Of a stretch of 64,000 nucleotides of DNA, positions 52,224 through 61,198 are shown in pieces. The stretch's first letter is position 1. Each line of letters starts with the position of its first letter. The position numbers and the translations under genes are program-made. Below the pieces are notes generated by a model, which was not told where the DNA came from, searched no databases, and saw nothing but the letters and a program-made list of their open reading frames with translations. This DNA is from Rhizobium sp. CC-YZS058. Its GTDB lineage: Bacteria > Pseudomonadota > Alphaproteobacteria > Rhizobiales > Rhizobiaceae. The DNA lies in the NCBI RefSeq assembly GCF_034720595.1, contig NZ_JAYESJ010000001.1, forward strand, positions 956,001-1,020,000, read 5' to 3'.

Positions 52224-53495
52224 ATGACGACCAGTAAGCGGGGATCATCCTCCCATCCCTTGCCCCGGCGCAGGCCGACGCTGTTCACAGGCGTCGCCCT
52301 CCTGGTTCTTCTGAGCGCCTGCGCTGGACGGCCGCAAGGCGTTCTCGTGCCGACGGGCAGCGCGCCCGGCGCGACCAAGGTCGATATGCTGGTGGCGACC
52401 ACGCGCGCGCCGTCCAAGGATCCCGGCATTCTCTTCGGCGGCGAGCGGGCAACCAAGATGACGGCCGCCGAGATCGTCGTCTCCATTCCGCCGGACAGGA
52501 ACCGCAAGGTGGGCCAGGTGCAGTGGCCGAAGAAGCTGCCGCCCAATCCGGAGCGCGAGTTCTCGACCGTCTCCGTTTCGCCGCTGCTCGAGCGGCGCGA
52601 GGTCGAGACCTGGCTGGACGAATCCCTGCCGAAGAGCCGCCGCCTGCTGATCTTCGTCCACGGCTTCAACAATCGCTACGAGGATGCGGTCTATCGCTTC
52701 GCGCAGATCGTCCATGACAGCCGGGCCGAAGTGGCGCCGATGATCTTCACCTGGCCCTCGCGCGGCAGCATTTTCGATTATAATTACGACAAGGAAAGCA
52801 CCAACTATTCGCGCGATGCGCTGGAGGAGTTGTTGCGCCGCGCTGCCAAGGACCCGCGCGTCTCCGATGTCACGGTCATGGCCCATTCCATGGGCTCCTG
52901 GCTCACCGTCGAGGCGCTCCGCCAGATGGCCATCCGCGACGGGCGCGTCGCGCCGAAGATCACCAACGTCATCCTGGCCTCGCCCGATCTCGATGTCGAT
53001 GTCTTCCGCACCCAGTTCGAGGCCATGGGCCCCAGGAAGCCGAAATTCACCTTGTTCGTCTCGCGTGACGACCGGGCCTTGCTGATCTCGCGCCGCATCG
53101 CCGGCAATGTCGAACGTCTAGGCCAGATCAACCCGAACGAAGAGCCCTACAAGAGCGAGCTCGAAAAGGCCGGGATCACCGTGCTTGATCTGACCGCCCT
53201 GCAGACCGGCGACTCTCTCAACCACGGCAAGTTCGCCGAGAGCCCGGAGGTCGTGCGCCTGCTCGGCAACCGCCTCATCGCCGGCCAGACGGTCACCGAT
53301 TCCGAAATCGGCCTCGGGCAGCGGGTCGGCGCGGTGGCGCTCGGCACGGCACAAACCGTCGGCAGCGCCGCCAGCGTCGCCGTCAGCACGCCCATCGCCA
53401 TCTTCGATCCCGAAACCCGCGACACGCTCGACGACCAGCTCCAGCAACTCGGCCGCACCGCCGGCGGCACGGTTGCGACGACGGTGGGGCAGTAG
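52224..53495 (+). CDS. alpha/beta-hydrolase lipoprotein (DUF900 type)
   Basis: A 423-residue protein with a lipoprotein signal ([16 protein letters not shown], lipobox LSAC) and an alpha/beta hydrolase domain: [20 protein letters not shown], the nucleophile elbow [10 protein letters not shown] and [11 protein letters not shown]. The DUF900 family contains such proteins with unknown substrates, possibly esterases. It has a long C-terminal tail rich in Thr/Gly. The ATG at 52224 is the first that gives a signal peptide. A terminator follows. Confidence 0.88.
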   Translation: MTTSKRGSSSHPLPRRRPTLFTGVALLVLLSACAGRPQGVLVPTGSAPGATKVDMLVATTRAPSKDPGILFGGERATKMTAAEIVVSIPPDRNRKVGQVQWPKKLPPNPEREFSTVSVSPLLERREVETWLDESLPKSRRLLIFVHGFNNRYEDAVYRFAQIVHDSRAEVAPMIFTWPSRGSIFDYNYDKESTNYSRDALEELLRRAAKDPRVSDVTVMAHSMGSWLTVEALRQMAIRDGRVAPKITNVILASPDLDVDVFRTQFEAMGPRKPKFTLFVSRDDRALLISRRIAGNVERLGQINPNEEPYKSELEKAGITVLDLTALQTGDSLNHGKFAESPEVVRLLGNRLIAGQTVTDSEIGLGQRVGAVALGTAQTVGSAASVAVSTPIAIFDPETRDTLDDQLQQLGRTAGGTVATTVGQ

Positions 53496-53551
53496 GGCGC
53501 GACACATCCTATCGAGCGCTGAGAAGGGTCATAGGCAAGTCTTGAATGACG

Positions 53552-53575
53552 AAAGGGAGCCAAGCGGCTCCCTTT
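53552..53575. terminator. bidirectional terminator between the hydrolase and xylG
   Basis: AAAGGGAGCC-AAGC-GGCTCCCTTT is a perfect 10-bp stem with a 4-base loop between converging genes. The A/T pairs at its base provide U-runs in both directions. Confidence 0.8.
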
Positions 53576-53603
53576 GTTACTTTATAATATGGGATGACCA
53601 AGC

Positions 53604-54452
53604 TCACGCCACCTGCATGGCGCCCGGCCCGGGGATCGCCTTCGGCGGGACCTTGCCGAGGATGATCATGCCGAGGACTTCGTCCTTGGTGACGTCTTCG
53701 GTGCGGGCGTGGCCGACGACGCGGCCGTTCTTCATGACCGAGACCCGGTCCGCGAGGTCGAAGACATCGTGGATGTCGTGGCTGATCAGGAAGATGCCGA
53801 TGCCTTCGCGCTTCAGCTGCTTGATCAGCTCGCCCACCTGCGCCGTTTCCTGGGGCCCAAGTGCGGCCGTCGGCTCGTCCATGATCAGGATGCGGGCGTT
53901 GAAGAGGATGGCGCGGGCGATGGCGACCGACTGGCGCTGGCCGCCGGAGAGCGCCTTGACCGGCTCCTTGAAGCGGCGGAAGTTCGGGTTGAGACGGCCC
54001 ATCACCTCGCGGGTCTTGGCCTCCATCGCCACATCGTCCAGCGTGCCCCAGGGGGTGCGCAATTCGCGGCCGAGATAGAGATTGGCGGCGGCATCGACAT
54101 TATCGGCGACCGCCAGCGTCTGGTAGATGGTCTCGATGCCGTATTTCTTGGCGTCGCGCGGGTTGAAGATATCGGCAGTCTCGCCATTGATCAGGATTTC
54201 GCCGGCATCGCGCTTGTAGGCGCCCGAGAGGATCTTGATCAGCGTCGACTTTCCGGCGCCGTTATGGCCGAGCAGGGCCACGACCTCGCCGGGGTAGAGA
54301 TCGACCGAGGCATTGTCCACCGCGTGGATGCCGCCGAAGGAGATCGAGATGTTGCGCATCTCCACAAGGGGTGTTGCGGTGGTGCTGGTCATGCTGCCGG
54401 CCGTCATGGGGCTGTTGGTCCCGCTGGAATGTGTCATTGGAGTGTTCGGCAT
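53604..54452 (-). CDS. xylG: xylose-type sugar ABC transporter ATP-binding protein (single domain)
   Basis: A 282-residue ATPase with Walker [10 protein letters not shown], signature [15 protein letters not shown], Walker [13 protein letters not shown] and H-loop [10 protein letters not shown]. Classical XylG has two ATPase domains in about 510 residues; this one has one, as in rhizobial FrcA-like systems. The first ATG (54452) has AAGGAGGCCGATCC; several internal ATGs follow in a Thr/Ser-rich leader. It follows xylH by 15 bp. Confidence 0.9.
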   Translation of the reverse strand: MPNTPMTHSSGTNSPMTAGSMTSTTATPLVEMRNISISFGGIHAVDNASVDLYPGEVVALLGHNGAGKSTLIKILSGAYKRDAGEILINGETADIFNPRDAKKYGIETIYQTLAVADNVDAAANLYLGRELRTPWGTLDDVAMEAKTREVMGRLNPNFRRFKEPVKALSGGQRQSVAIARAILFNARILIMDEPTAALGPQETAQVGELIKQLKREGIGIFLISHDIHDVFDLADRVSVMKNGRVVGHARTEDVTKDEVLGMIILGKVPPKAIPGPGAMQVA

Positions 54453-54467
54453 GGATCGGCCTCCTTC

Positions 54468-55781
54468 TTACTTGGCGCGGGCGCGATAGACCGTGTCGAG
54501 CCAGACGGCGACGACGAGGACCAGACCGACGACGATGCGCTGGAACGGGCTGTCGATGCCGAGGAGCACCATGCCGGATTGCAGCGATTGCATGACGAAG
54601 GCGCCGAGCATGGCGCCCGCAATGGTGCCGGTGCCGCCGGCAAGCGAGGTGCCGCCGATGACGGCCGCCGCGATCGTGTAGAGTTCATCGAGTTCGCCCT
54701 GCGCATTGGTCGCGGCATTGAGGCGGGCGGTGGAGATGGCGGCGGCAATCGCGCAGAGCGCGCCCATCAGCATGAAGATGCGCACCGTCACCCAGCGGGT
54801 CTTGATGCCGGCCAGTTCCGCCGCTTCCGGGTTGCCGCCGATCGCGAAGACATAGCGGCCGAAGCGGAGCCGGGTGGAAATGAAGGTCATGACGATGCCG
54901 ACGAGAACGGCGATCAGCACCGGAATGGCGATGCCATGCGAGATCTGCAGCCCACCCTCCGGCCAGGCGATCGCATTGGCATCGGCATAGCGCCGGGCGA
55001 TGTTGACCGGCCAGTAATAGGAATTGGCGACCAGCACCGCGCCGAGCACGAGCACGCAGGAAAGCACGCCGAGCACATATTCAGCCCAGACCGGACGGCG
55101 CGGGAAGCCGAAGCGCTTGCGCTGCTTGCGGGCATTGAGAAGGGCTGCGACGATCGCCACGCAGGCGATGAGGCCGACGATCCAGCTCGCGGTCGCGCCG
55201 ATCGAGCCTTCCGTGCCGCCACCCATCAGGCGGAAGGTGGCATCCATGGGTGCAACGGTCTGGCCGCTGGTCACGAACCAGGTCGCCCCGCGCCAGACGA
55301 GCAGGCCGCCGAGCGTGACGATGAACGAAGGGACCTTCAGGAAGGCGATGATGATGCCGTGCAGCGCGCCGATCGAGGCGCCGACGGCGATGCCGACGAC
55401 CAGCGTCACGATCCAGATCATCGGGCTGCCGGCGCCGAGATAGGCGGGCAGGATCTGGGCCTGCATGACGCCCATGATCATTCCGCAAAAGCCGAGAAGC
55501 GAGCCGACCGACAGGTCGATGTTGCGGGTGACGATGATCAGCACCATGCCGGTCGCCATGACGGCGACGGAGGAGGTCTGTACCGTCAGGTTCCAGAGGT
55601 TGCGCGGCGTCAGAAACAGGCCGCCTGTCAGGATCTCGAAGCCAACCCAGATGATCAGCAGCGCGCCGATCATGCCGAGCAGGCGGGTGTCGATCTCGGT
55701 GGCGCGGAAGAAGCGCTTTACCGGGCTTTCCGTCGCGGTCCGCGCGCCGTCAAAGGCGACGCTCTTCATCGTATCGGCCAT
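54468..55781 (-). CDS. xylH: xylose-type sugar ABC transporter permease
   Basis: A 437-residue RbsC/XylH-type permease with ten or more hydrophobic segments (LLGMIGALLIIWVGFEILTG, SVAVMATGMVLIIVTRNIDL, SLLGFCGMIMGVMQAQILPA) and the family motif VIGGTSLAGGTGTIAGAMLG. Length matches XylH rather than the 320-residue RbsC. ATG 55781 is preferred because GGAGGGGAG stands 12 bp upstream; an ATG 14 codons earlier is also open. Confidence 0.91.
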   Translation of the reverse strand: MADTMKSVAFDGARTATESPVKRFFRATEIDTRLLGMIGALLIIWVGFEILTGGLFLTPRNLWNLTVQTSSVAVMATGMVLIIVTRNIDLSVGSLLGFCGMIMGVMQAQILPAYLGAGSPMIWIVTLVVGIAVGASIGALHGIIIAFLKVPSFIVTLGGLLVWRGATWFVTSGQTVAPMDATFRLMGGGTEGSIGATASWIVGLIACVAIVAALLNARKQRKRFGFPRRPVWAEYVLGVLSCVLVLGAVLVANSYYWPVNIARRYADANAIAWPEGGLQISHGIAIPVLIAVLVGIVMTFISTRLRFGRYVFAIGGNPEAAELAGIKTRWVTVRIFMLMGALCAIAAAISTARLNAATNAQGELDELYTIAAAVIGGTSLAGGTGTIAGAMLGAFVMQSLQSGMVLLGIDSPFQRIVVGLVLVVAVWLDTVYRARAK

Positions 55782-55952
55782 CGTGCTGCCGGTCTCCCCT
55801 CCGTGCAGGCGGTCCGGCGTCATCCGACGCGCCGCTGCAAACCTCGTTCCGGTGCCCTCAGTTTGGCGGCGTCCCGCGCCGCCGGCACCGTTTCATGGAA
55901 TGGGCAGGCGCGGGGACATGCCCGGCGCCTGCCTGTCCGTCTGCGCCCGTGC

Positions 55953-56993
55953 TTAGTTGCAGGCAGCGACCGAACCAGCCTTGACGCCCTGGCAGGCCTC
56001 TTCCTTGCTGATCCAGCCGGCGTCGATCACGGCGTTCAGATTGTCCTTGGTGATCGGCATCGGTGCCAGGAAGACCGACTTCATGGCCACGCCCTTCGGG
56101 CCGCCATTGAAGGTCTGGACCTCGGCGATCTGGTCCATGGTCTTGCCGCCGGCCAGTTCGACGGCGATTTCGGCCGCACGCTTGCCGAGAACGCGGCTGT
56201 CCTTCCAGACGGAGACGGTCTGGGTGCCGAGCGCGACGCGGTTCAGCGCAGCCTTGTCGGCATCCTGGCCGGAGACCGGCACGGAGCCGGCGAGGCCCTG
56301 GGCATCGAGAGCGGCGACGGCGCCACCGGCGGTGCCGTCATTGGAGGCGACGACGGCATCGACCTTGTTGTCGGCAGCCGTCAGGAACTGTTCCATGTTC
56401 TTCTGTGCGACTTCCGGCTTCCAGCCGTCCGTATAGGCTTCACCGACATTCTTGATCTTGCCGGCGTCGATCGCTTCCTTCAGCACTTCCATCTGGCCGG
56501 AGAACAGGAAGTCGGCGTTCGGGTCGGCAGACGAGCCCTTGATGAAGACGTAATTGCCTTCCGGCTTCACCTTGAACACTTCGCGGGCCTGCATGCGGCC
56601 CACTTCCTTGTTGTCGAAGGTGATGTAGAAGGCGGCCGGGTTCTCGATCAGGCGGTCATAGCCGACGACCGGAATGCCTTCCGCAGCAGCCTTCTCGATG
56701 GCGGGGCCGATCGCGTCGGAATCCTGCGCCAGAACGATGAGGGCATTGGCACCCTGCGAGATCAGCGACTCGACGTCGGTCAGCTGCTTGGCCGGCGAAG
56801 ACTGGGCGTCGGCGGAAATGTACTTGTCGCCGGAGGCTTCGAGCGCGGCCTTGATGGCGGCCTCGTCGGTCTTCCAGCGCTCTTCCTGGAAATTCGACCA
56901 GGAAACGCCGACGACCAGGTCCTTGGCCGAAACGGCGGAATGCATGGATACGATGATGGCGGCACCCGCCATCAGCTTCAAAACGGTCTTCAT
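55953..56993 (-). CDS. xylF: D-xylose ABC transporter substrate-binding protein
   Basis: A 346-residue periplasmic sugar-binding protein. The signal peptide is [20 protein letters not shown] with cleavage near VSA-KD. XylF wording is clear: [60 protein letters not shown] and [23 protein letters not shown] 56993 has GGGAGGATTAC. It is the first gene of xylFHG, divergent from the ROK regulator with an operator between them. Confidence 0.94.
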   Translation of the reverse strand: MKTVLKLMAGAAIIVSMHSAVSAKDLVVGVSWSNFQEERWKTDEAAIKAALEASGDKYISADAQSSPAKQLTDVESLISQGANALIVLAQDSDAIGPAIEKAAAEGIPVVGYDRLIENPAAFYITFDNKEVGRMQAREVFKVKPEGNYVFIKGSSADPNADFLFSGQMEVLKEAIDAGKIKNVGEAYTDGWKPEVAQKNMEQFLTAADNKVDAVVASNDGTAGGAVAALDAQGLAGSVPVSGQDADKAALNRVALGTQTVSVWKDSRVLGKRAAEIAVELAGGKTMDQIAEVQTFNGGPKGVAMKSVFLAPMPITKDNLNAVIDAGWISKEEACQGVKAGSVAACN

Positions 56994-57078
56994 GTAATCC
57001 TCCCAAAGAGCCGCCGTCGGCGCGCGCGGAACCTCCCTCGCGATCCCCACCCGGCAGCGTTCCACCGTCGAGAGCTTT

Positions 57079-57099
57079 TTTCTCGACAGTCGAGAAAAT
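57079..57099. promoter_or_regulatory. ROK/XylR operator between xylF and xylR
   Basis: TTTTCTCGA-CAG-TCGAGAAAA is a perfect 9-3-9 inverted repeat between the divergent genes. A further half-site GTCGAGAG lies a few bases to the left. The position covers the likely xylF promoter, suggesting repression. Confidence 0.8.
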
Positions 57100-57203
57100 A
57101 GATGTCAGAGATTTTTCAGGCTGTCAACACGGGGTCTCGTCCGGAAATTGGCCGCCTGCGGTGCGTCCTTGACGGGCGGTTCGCCAATGGTAGTGATCAG
57201 GCC

Positions 57204-58436
57204 ATGCTCATCAAATCCAGCACCGAGCAGGTGCGCCAGCAAAACAGTGTTCTCGTGCTTTCGGCGCTGCGCCGGCACGGGCCGCAGGCGCACACGGATC
57301 TGTCGGAACGTACGGGCCTCGCTTCCGCGACGGTCTCCGCCATCACGGCCGATCTTGAGCGCGTCGGCGTCATCGGCCGCAGCGAGCAGCCGCCGGCAGG
57401 GGGGCGCGGCCGGCCCCGCACGCTGTTTTCGCAGCAACGCGCCTTCGGCTACCTGATCACGGCGCAGATCTCGTCCGACATCGTCCATTATTCGCTGGTC
57501 GATTATGCCGGCCGGCTCATCGACCGGTTCGACGAGCCGCGAAGCCACCAGGCGCCGGATGCCGCGCGGTTCGCGCAGTCCTTTCTCGAGGCGCTCGGGC
57601 GGCTGGCGGAGCGCTCGCGGATCGCGCCCGACGATGTGATGGCGATTTCGATCAGTTCGAAGGGCACGGTGGATGCGGCGGGCGGCGTGCTGCTCTGGTC
57701 GCCGCTGCTTGGCGGTGCGCCCATCGATTTTGCCGCGCTGGCCGCCCCGCGCTGGAAAGCCCGCGTCACGCTCAGCAACGAGACACTGCTCGTCGCCCAG
57801 GCGCTTGCCACGCGCCAGGACGAGGCCGATCCTGACCAGTCGCGCCTGGCGGTGGTCTCGCTCGGTCATTCCATCGGTCTCGGCATCGCGCGGCGTGACA
57901 GGGCAGGGGAGATCGAGGCAAGCGCGCCGAATTTCGGCCATATGCTGGACCGGGCCGATGGCGGGCTCTGCCGTTGCGGGGCCTTCGGCTGCATCGAGGC
58001 CTCCGCCGGCTTCTACGGCATCCTGCGCACCGCCTTCCAGGTGCCGCCCGATACGATCCCCGCCAAATTCGTGCCGCTCGGCGAAATGGACAAGATCGCT
58101 CTGTCGGCGCGGCAGGGAAACCGCATGGCGAGCTATGCCTTTCGCATGGGCGGGCTGGCGCTCGGCAATGGCCTGTCGCGCCTGCTCAGCCTCTATGGTC
58201 GCCTGCCGATCTTCATGACCGGGCCCGGCACCCGCTATCTCGATCTGTTGAACCCCGGGATCGAGGAGGCGCTCGGCCGGTCCCACGAAGTCCGCCTGCT
58301 CGGCCGCCCGCCGCTCTCGATCATCGCCGACGAACCGGGGCTGGTGTTCGACGGTCATCTCGACAGGGCGCTGACCGAGATGGACCATGTGATCGCCGAA
58401 ACCCGGCTTGGCCTGCGCGACAGCCGAACCGCCTGA
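57204..58436 (+). CDS. xylR: ROK-family transcriptional regulator of the xylose operon
   Basis: A 410-residue ROK regulator. The N-terminal helix-turn-helix is LSALRRHGPQAHTDLSERTG followed by LASATVSAITADLERVGVIG. The sugar-kinase-like fold has the zinc Cys in GGLCRCGAFGCIEASAG and GHSIGLGIARRDRAGEIEAS. ATG 57204 (MLIKSSTEQ) begins the family part; a codon at 57102 is in frame but would put the operator region into the coding sequence. It should repress xylFHG until xylose binds. Confidence 0.88.
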   Translation: MLIKSSTEQVRQQNSVLVLSALRRHGPQAHTDLSERTGLASATVSAITADLERVGVIGRSEQPPAGGRGRPRTLFSQQRAFGYLITAQISSDIVHYSLVDYAGRLIDRFDEPRSHQAPDAARFAQSFLEALGRLAERSRIAPDDVMAISISSKGTVDAAGGVLLWSPLLGGAPIDFAALAAPRWKARVTLSNETLLVAQALATRQDEADPDQSRLAVVSLGHSIGLGIARRDRAGEIEASAPNFGHMLDRADGGLCRCGAFGCIEASAGFYGILRTAFQVPPDTIPAKFVPLGEMDKIALSARQGNRMASYAFRMGGLALGNGLSRLLSLYGRLPIFMTGPGTRYLDLLNPGIEEALGRSHEVRLLGRPPLSIIADEPGLVFDGHLDRALTEMDHVIAETRLGLRDSRTA

Positions 58437-58446
58437 CGACGACATG

Positions 58447-58477
58447 AAAACGCCGCGCTCCCCAGGGAAGCGCGGCG
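58447..58477 (-). terminator. rho-independent terminator after iolG
   Basis: On the minus strand the stem CGCCGCGCT / AGCGCGGCG with a 9-base loop is followed by TTTTC. It separates iolG and the converging xylR gene and may serve both. Confidence 0.75.
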
Positions 58478-58505
58478 CTGGATGGAAGCAGACGAAGGCT
58501 TCAGG

Positions 58506-59495
58506 CTAAATTGCGATCTGGCGCTTTTCCTTGACCGAACGCACGGCCGCATCGGCGAGCGCCAGAGCCGCCAAGCCATCGGCCCCGCTTGGCGAGAGTG
58601 GCGCACCGGCCTCGATACTGGCGATGAAGGCGGCGATCTCGTTGGCATAGGCCTCGGTATAGCGCGTCATGAAGAAATCATGCAGCGGCGGACGGGTATA
58701 GCCCTCGCCATTGGCGATCTCGATCGAGACGGCGCGCTGGTTTTCTGCCGAGACAACGCCCTTCGAGCCGTGCACCTCGATGCGCTGGTCGTAGCCATAG
58801 GTGGCGCGGCGGGAGTTCGAAATGATCGCCTGCTTGCCGCTGGCGGTTTCGAGAATTACCGAGACGCTGTCGAAGTCGCCGGCCTTGCCGATCTCGGGAT
58901 CGACCAGCACCGCGGCATGGGCGGTGACGGCCACCGGCTCCTCGCCGAGCAGGAAGCGGGCCATGTCGAAATCATGGATCGTCATGTCGCGGAAAATGCC
59001 GCCTGAGCGCTTGATATAGTCGACCGGCGGAGCGCCCGGATCGCGCGAGATGATCGTCACCATCTCGACCTCGCCGATCCGGCCCTCGTCGATCGCCTTG
59101 CGCACGGCCATGAAATGCGGATCGAAGCGGCGGTTGAAGCCGACCATCAGCTTGCCCCTGGTCTCTTTCACCGTCTGCATGCAGGCCCGCACGCGGTCGA
59201 CATCGAGATCGATCGGCTTCTCGCAAAAGATCGCCTTGCCGGCGCGAGCGAAGCGCTCGATCAGGTCGGCATGCGTATCGGTGGGCGTGCAGATGACCAC
59301 GGCGTCGATGTCGCTCGCCGCCTCGATCTCCTCGATCGTACGCACGGCGCAGCCATAGCTGGCGGCAATGGCTTCCGCCGCCTGCGGAAAGGCGTCCGCC
59401 ACCGCAACGAGCAAGGCGTCCGGATTGCCGCTCACGGCCTTGGCGTGAACCTTGCCGATACGGCCGGCACCAAGGAGACCAAATCTTACCGTCAT
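58506..59495 (-). CDS. iolG: inositol 2-dehydrogenase
   Basis: A 329-residue Gfo/Idh/MocA oxidoreductase. It has the IolG start TVRFGLLGAGRIGKVHAKAV, AIFCEKPIDLDVDRVRACMQ, MVGFNRRFDPHF and GGIFRDMTIHDFDMARFLLG. It oxidises myo-inositol to 2-keto-myo-inositol with NAD, the first step of inositol breakdown. The remaining iol genes are absent, so this is a stand-alone copy. ATG 59495 has GAGGAAAGAACTGCAC. An IolR-type site lies 190 bp upstream. Confidence 0.93.
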   Translation of the reverse strand: MTVRFGLLGAGRIGKVHAKAVSGNPDALLVAVADAFPQAAEAIAASYGCAVRTIEEIEAASDIDAVVICTPTDTHADLIERFARAGKAIFCEKPIDLDVDRVRACMQTVKETRGKLMVGFNRRFDPHFMAVRKAIDEGRIGEVEMVTIISRDPGAPPVDYIKRSGGIFRDMTIHDFDMARFLLGEEPVAVTAHAAVLVDPEIGKAGDFDSVSVILETASGKQAIISNSRRATYGYDQRIEVHGSKGVVSAENQRAVSIEIANGEGYTRPPLHDFFMTRYTEAYANEIAAFIASIEAGAPLSPSGADGLAALALADAAVRSVKEKRQIAI

Positions 59496-59681
59496 GTGCA
59501 GTTCTTTCCTCAGCGGGCCTCGCCCGGAAGACGGTCTGATGCGCTCAGCCCGCAAAAGCGTGATGGAGTGGCGCGCCTTGAAGCGGCTGCGCATTCTGCC
59601 GGCGTCCATCCTTCCGCACCGGCATCCGACTGTCCCAGTGCTCACACGTTGGTGGAACGAATAAGCAAAGTCGGCAATTTT

Positions 59682-59695
59682 GGAACATTTATTCC
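59682..59695. promoter_or_regulatory. IolR-type operator
   Basis: GGAA-CATTTA-TTCC matches the GGAA-N6-TTCC motif bound by alphaproteobacterial IolR. It lies in the 265-bp gap between iolG and the small membrane-protein gene. A second GGAACGAATAAG half-site stands 30 bp to the left. Confidence 0.6.
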
Positions 59696-59760
59696 ATCCA
59701 TCACGCAGGCGTCAAGCCGGGCCACTTGTCCGCGGCGTGAATTCCGGACTATGGAGAACC

Positions 59761-60030
59761 ATGTTCAAGCTCATCGACCCCGACCACAGCTTCTATCGTC
59801 CGCTCTGGATCCGCCTTGTCGTCGTGGCCGTCTGCGCCAGCTGGACGGCGGTCGAGTTCACCGCCGGCTCGGAAACCTGGGGCTTCATCCTGCTGGCCAT
59901 CACCGCCTATACCTCCGCCACGCTGCTGGTCTTCTACAAGCCCAAGGACCCGGCAGCCCCGATCGAGGCCGCGCCCGCTAGCGAGAGCGCCCCGGTCGAG
60001 GCCGAGACGACGCGCGACGAGCGGCCTTGA
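59761..60030 (+). CDS. small two-helix membrane protein
   Basis: An 89-residue protein starting MFKLIDPDHSFYRPLWIRLV with two membrane helices (VVVAVCASWTAVEF and WGFILLAITAYTSATLLVFY) and a charged, Ala/Glu-rich C-terminus. Similar small proteins of unknown role occur in rhizobia. The ATG at 59761 is preceded by GGAGAACC. It converges with the SemiSWEET gene 20 bp apart. Confidence 0.75.
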   Translation: MFKLIDPDHSFYRPLWIRLVVVAVCASWTAVEFTAGSETWGFILLAITAYTSATLLVFYKPKDPAAPIEAAPASESAPVEAETTRDERP

Positions 60031-60050
60031 CGCTGCTTGCCCGGGCGGTG

Positions 60051-60311
60051 TTAGCCGTGCCGCAGTTTCATGATGACGATCAGTCCTACGAGCAGAATGG
60101 AAATGGTGTTTGCCGCGACGAGTGGCCACGCGCTGATCGCTAAGCCGTAAACGAACCAGAGCGAGACTGTCGCGAACAATAGAAGATTGCTCCACAGCGA
60201 CAGAGACTTCGTCTCTTTCGTCTGGATCGTTCTGATTGCCTGGGGAAGCCAGCAGATCGTACCCAGCACGGCGGCGGTGGTTCCGATAACATCTACGATC
60301 CATGTCGCCAT
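60051..60311 (-). CDS. SemiSWEET sugar transporter
   Basis: An 86-residue, three-helix PQ-loop protein. The first helix has the motif GTICWLPQAIRTIQTKETKS, followed by LSLWSNLLLFATVSLWFVYG and AANTISILLVGLIVIMKLRHG. This is the bacterial SemiSWEET pattern, which works as a dimer for facilitated sugar transport. Its position beside sugar genes fits. Its 281-bp upstream region carries a strong palindrome. Confidence 0.9.
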   Translation of the reverse strand: MATWIVDVIGTTAAVLGTICWLPQAIRTIQTKETKSLSLWSNLLLFATVSLWFVYGLAISAWPLVAANTISILLVGLIVIMKLRHG

Positions 60312-60396
60312 GATTGCTATGGTCTCCGCTCTGTTTTCTCTATTTATCTAAATAAGATTTCCAGAATATGCAATTCTGCAGATGCAGATGGCGTCG

Positions 60397-60428
60397 GCTG
60401 TTCGCGAACAGCGAGGCGGTTTCGCGAA
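60397..60428. promoter_or_regulatory. two TTCGCGAA palindromes 20 bp apart
   Basis: GCTGTTCGCGAACAGC (60397-60412) is a perfect 16-bp palindrome with core TTCGCGAA at 60401. A second TTCGCGAA core lies at 60421, exactly two helical turns away. The pair is 86-117 bp upstream of the SemiSWEET gene on the minus strand. It looks like a cooperative operator; the protein is unknown. Nothing else was recognised in 60312-60592. Confidence 0.5.
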
Positions 60429-60592
60429 TGCAATTTGCACGTGAGGTGGCCCTGCCGAGGCCATCGTCAGCCAGACAGCCAGCGCGGAAAACCTGTCAGC
60501 GAAACATCGGGTGAGAGGACCAGATCTGCGGCGGCAGGATCGCTGCATAGCCTAATCGGTACGGGCTGGCCGGTACCATCATCTGTCTTGAC

Positions 60593-61117
60593 TTACCGAA
60601 CTCTCTTCTTGGCCTCCCGCTTGCGCCAGCGGCGCAGGGCTTCGTCCACCAGCATGTTGGCGATCGTCATCCGACGTGTCGCGGCGGCGCGGGCCGAAGG
60701 GCTGTGTCGGTCGGGATGGTTGAGGAGGGCGAAGGCGCGCCTGCGCTCGGCGAGGCGCTCCGGCCCGTCCGCCGGCGTGAGCCCGAGATCGGCCAGCACT
60801 TCTTCCGGCGTCAGCCGCGACAGGAAGGCTGGCGGCTGGGGCGGCGGTTCCGAAGCGGTCTGGGCGGCGGCTACGGTTGGATGCCTGATCTCGGGCGCGG
60901 CGAGGGGAGGGGCGCGAAGAGGCGGCGGGGCGGGAGAGGCGGCCATGTCGGCATAGGCCTGCTCGACCGCCACCCCTGCCGCCACCGCCTGCGTCTCGGC
61001 CGCGAAGCCTGCGCTCAAACCGGAGATGCGGGCCGAGGGTGGATCGGCAGGGGCTGCCGCCTCATCCTCCGCCTGCATCCGGTCGAGCACCGATTGAAAG
61101 ACTGACCGCGCGAACAT
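60593..61117 (-). CDS. J-domain-like protein
   Basis: A 174-residue protein whose C-terminal 70 residues look like a DnaJ domain: EEVLADLGLTPADGPERLAE, RRRAFALLNHPDRHSPSARA with the HPD signature, and a basic helix ending WRKREAKKRVR. The first 100 residues are Pro/Ala-rich and disordered in look. The ATG at 61117 has GGAAGGGAGAGCC. It may recruit Hsp70 to an unknown client. It stands between SemiSWEET and gbpR without obvious operon partners. Confidence 0.75.
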   Translation of the reverse strand: MFARSVFQSVLDRMQAEDEAAAPADPPSARISGLSAGFAAETQAVAAGVAVEQAYADMAASPAPPPLRAPPLAAPEIRHPTVAAAQTASEPPPQPPAFLSRLTPEEVLADLGLTPADGPERLAERRRAFALLNHPDRHSPSARAAATRRMTIANMLVDEALRRWRKREAKKRVR

Positions 61118-61198
61118 GGCTCTCCCTTCCGCAGGGTCGAAGAAGACCATGACGGGATGATGCGGAGCTTGCGCCCGCGGCGGACGAGATCGCACGAC

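Noticed and set aside
53709..57101. Open frame of about 1130 codons on the plus strand across the xyl genes
   Set aside because: It is antisense to xylG, xylH and xylF, which carry intact motifs. The composition is Asp/His/Arg-rich with no recognisable domain.
57102..57203. Upstream start for the ROK regulator
   Set aside because: It begins directly at the end of the operator and adds residues that do not resemble the family start.
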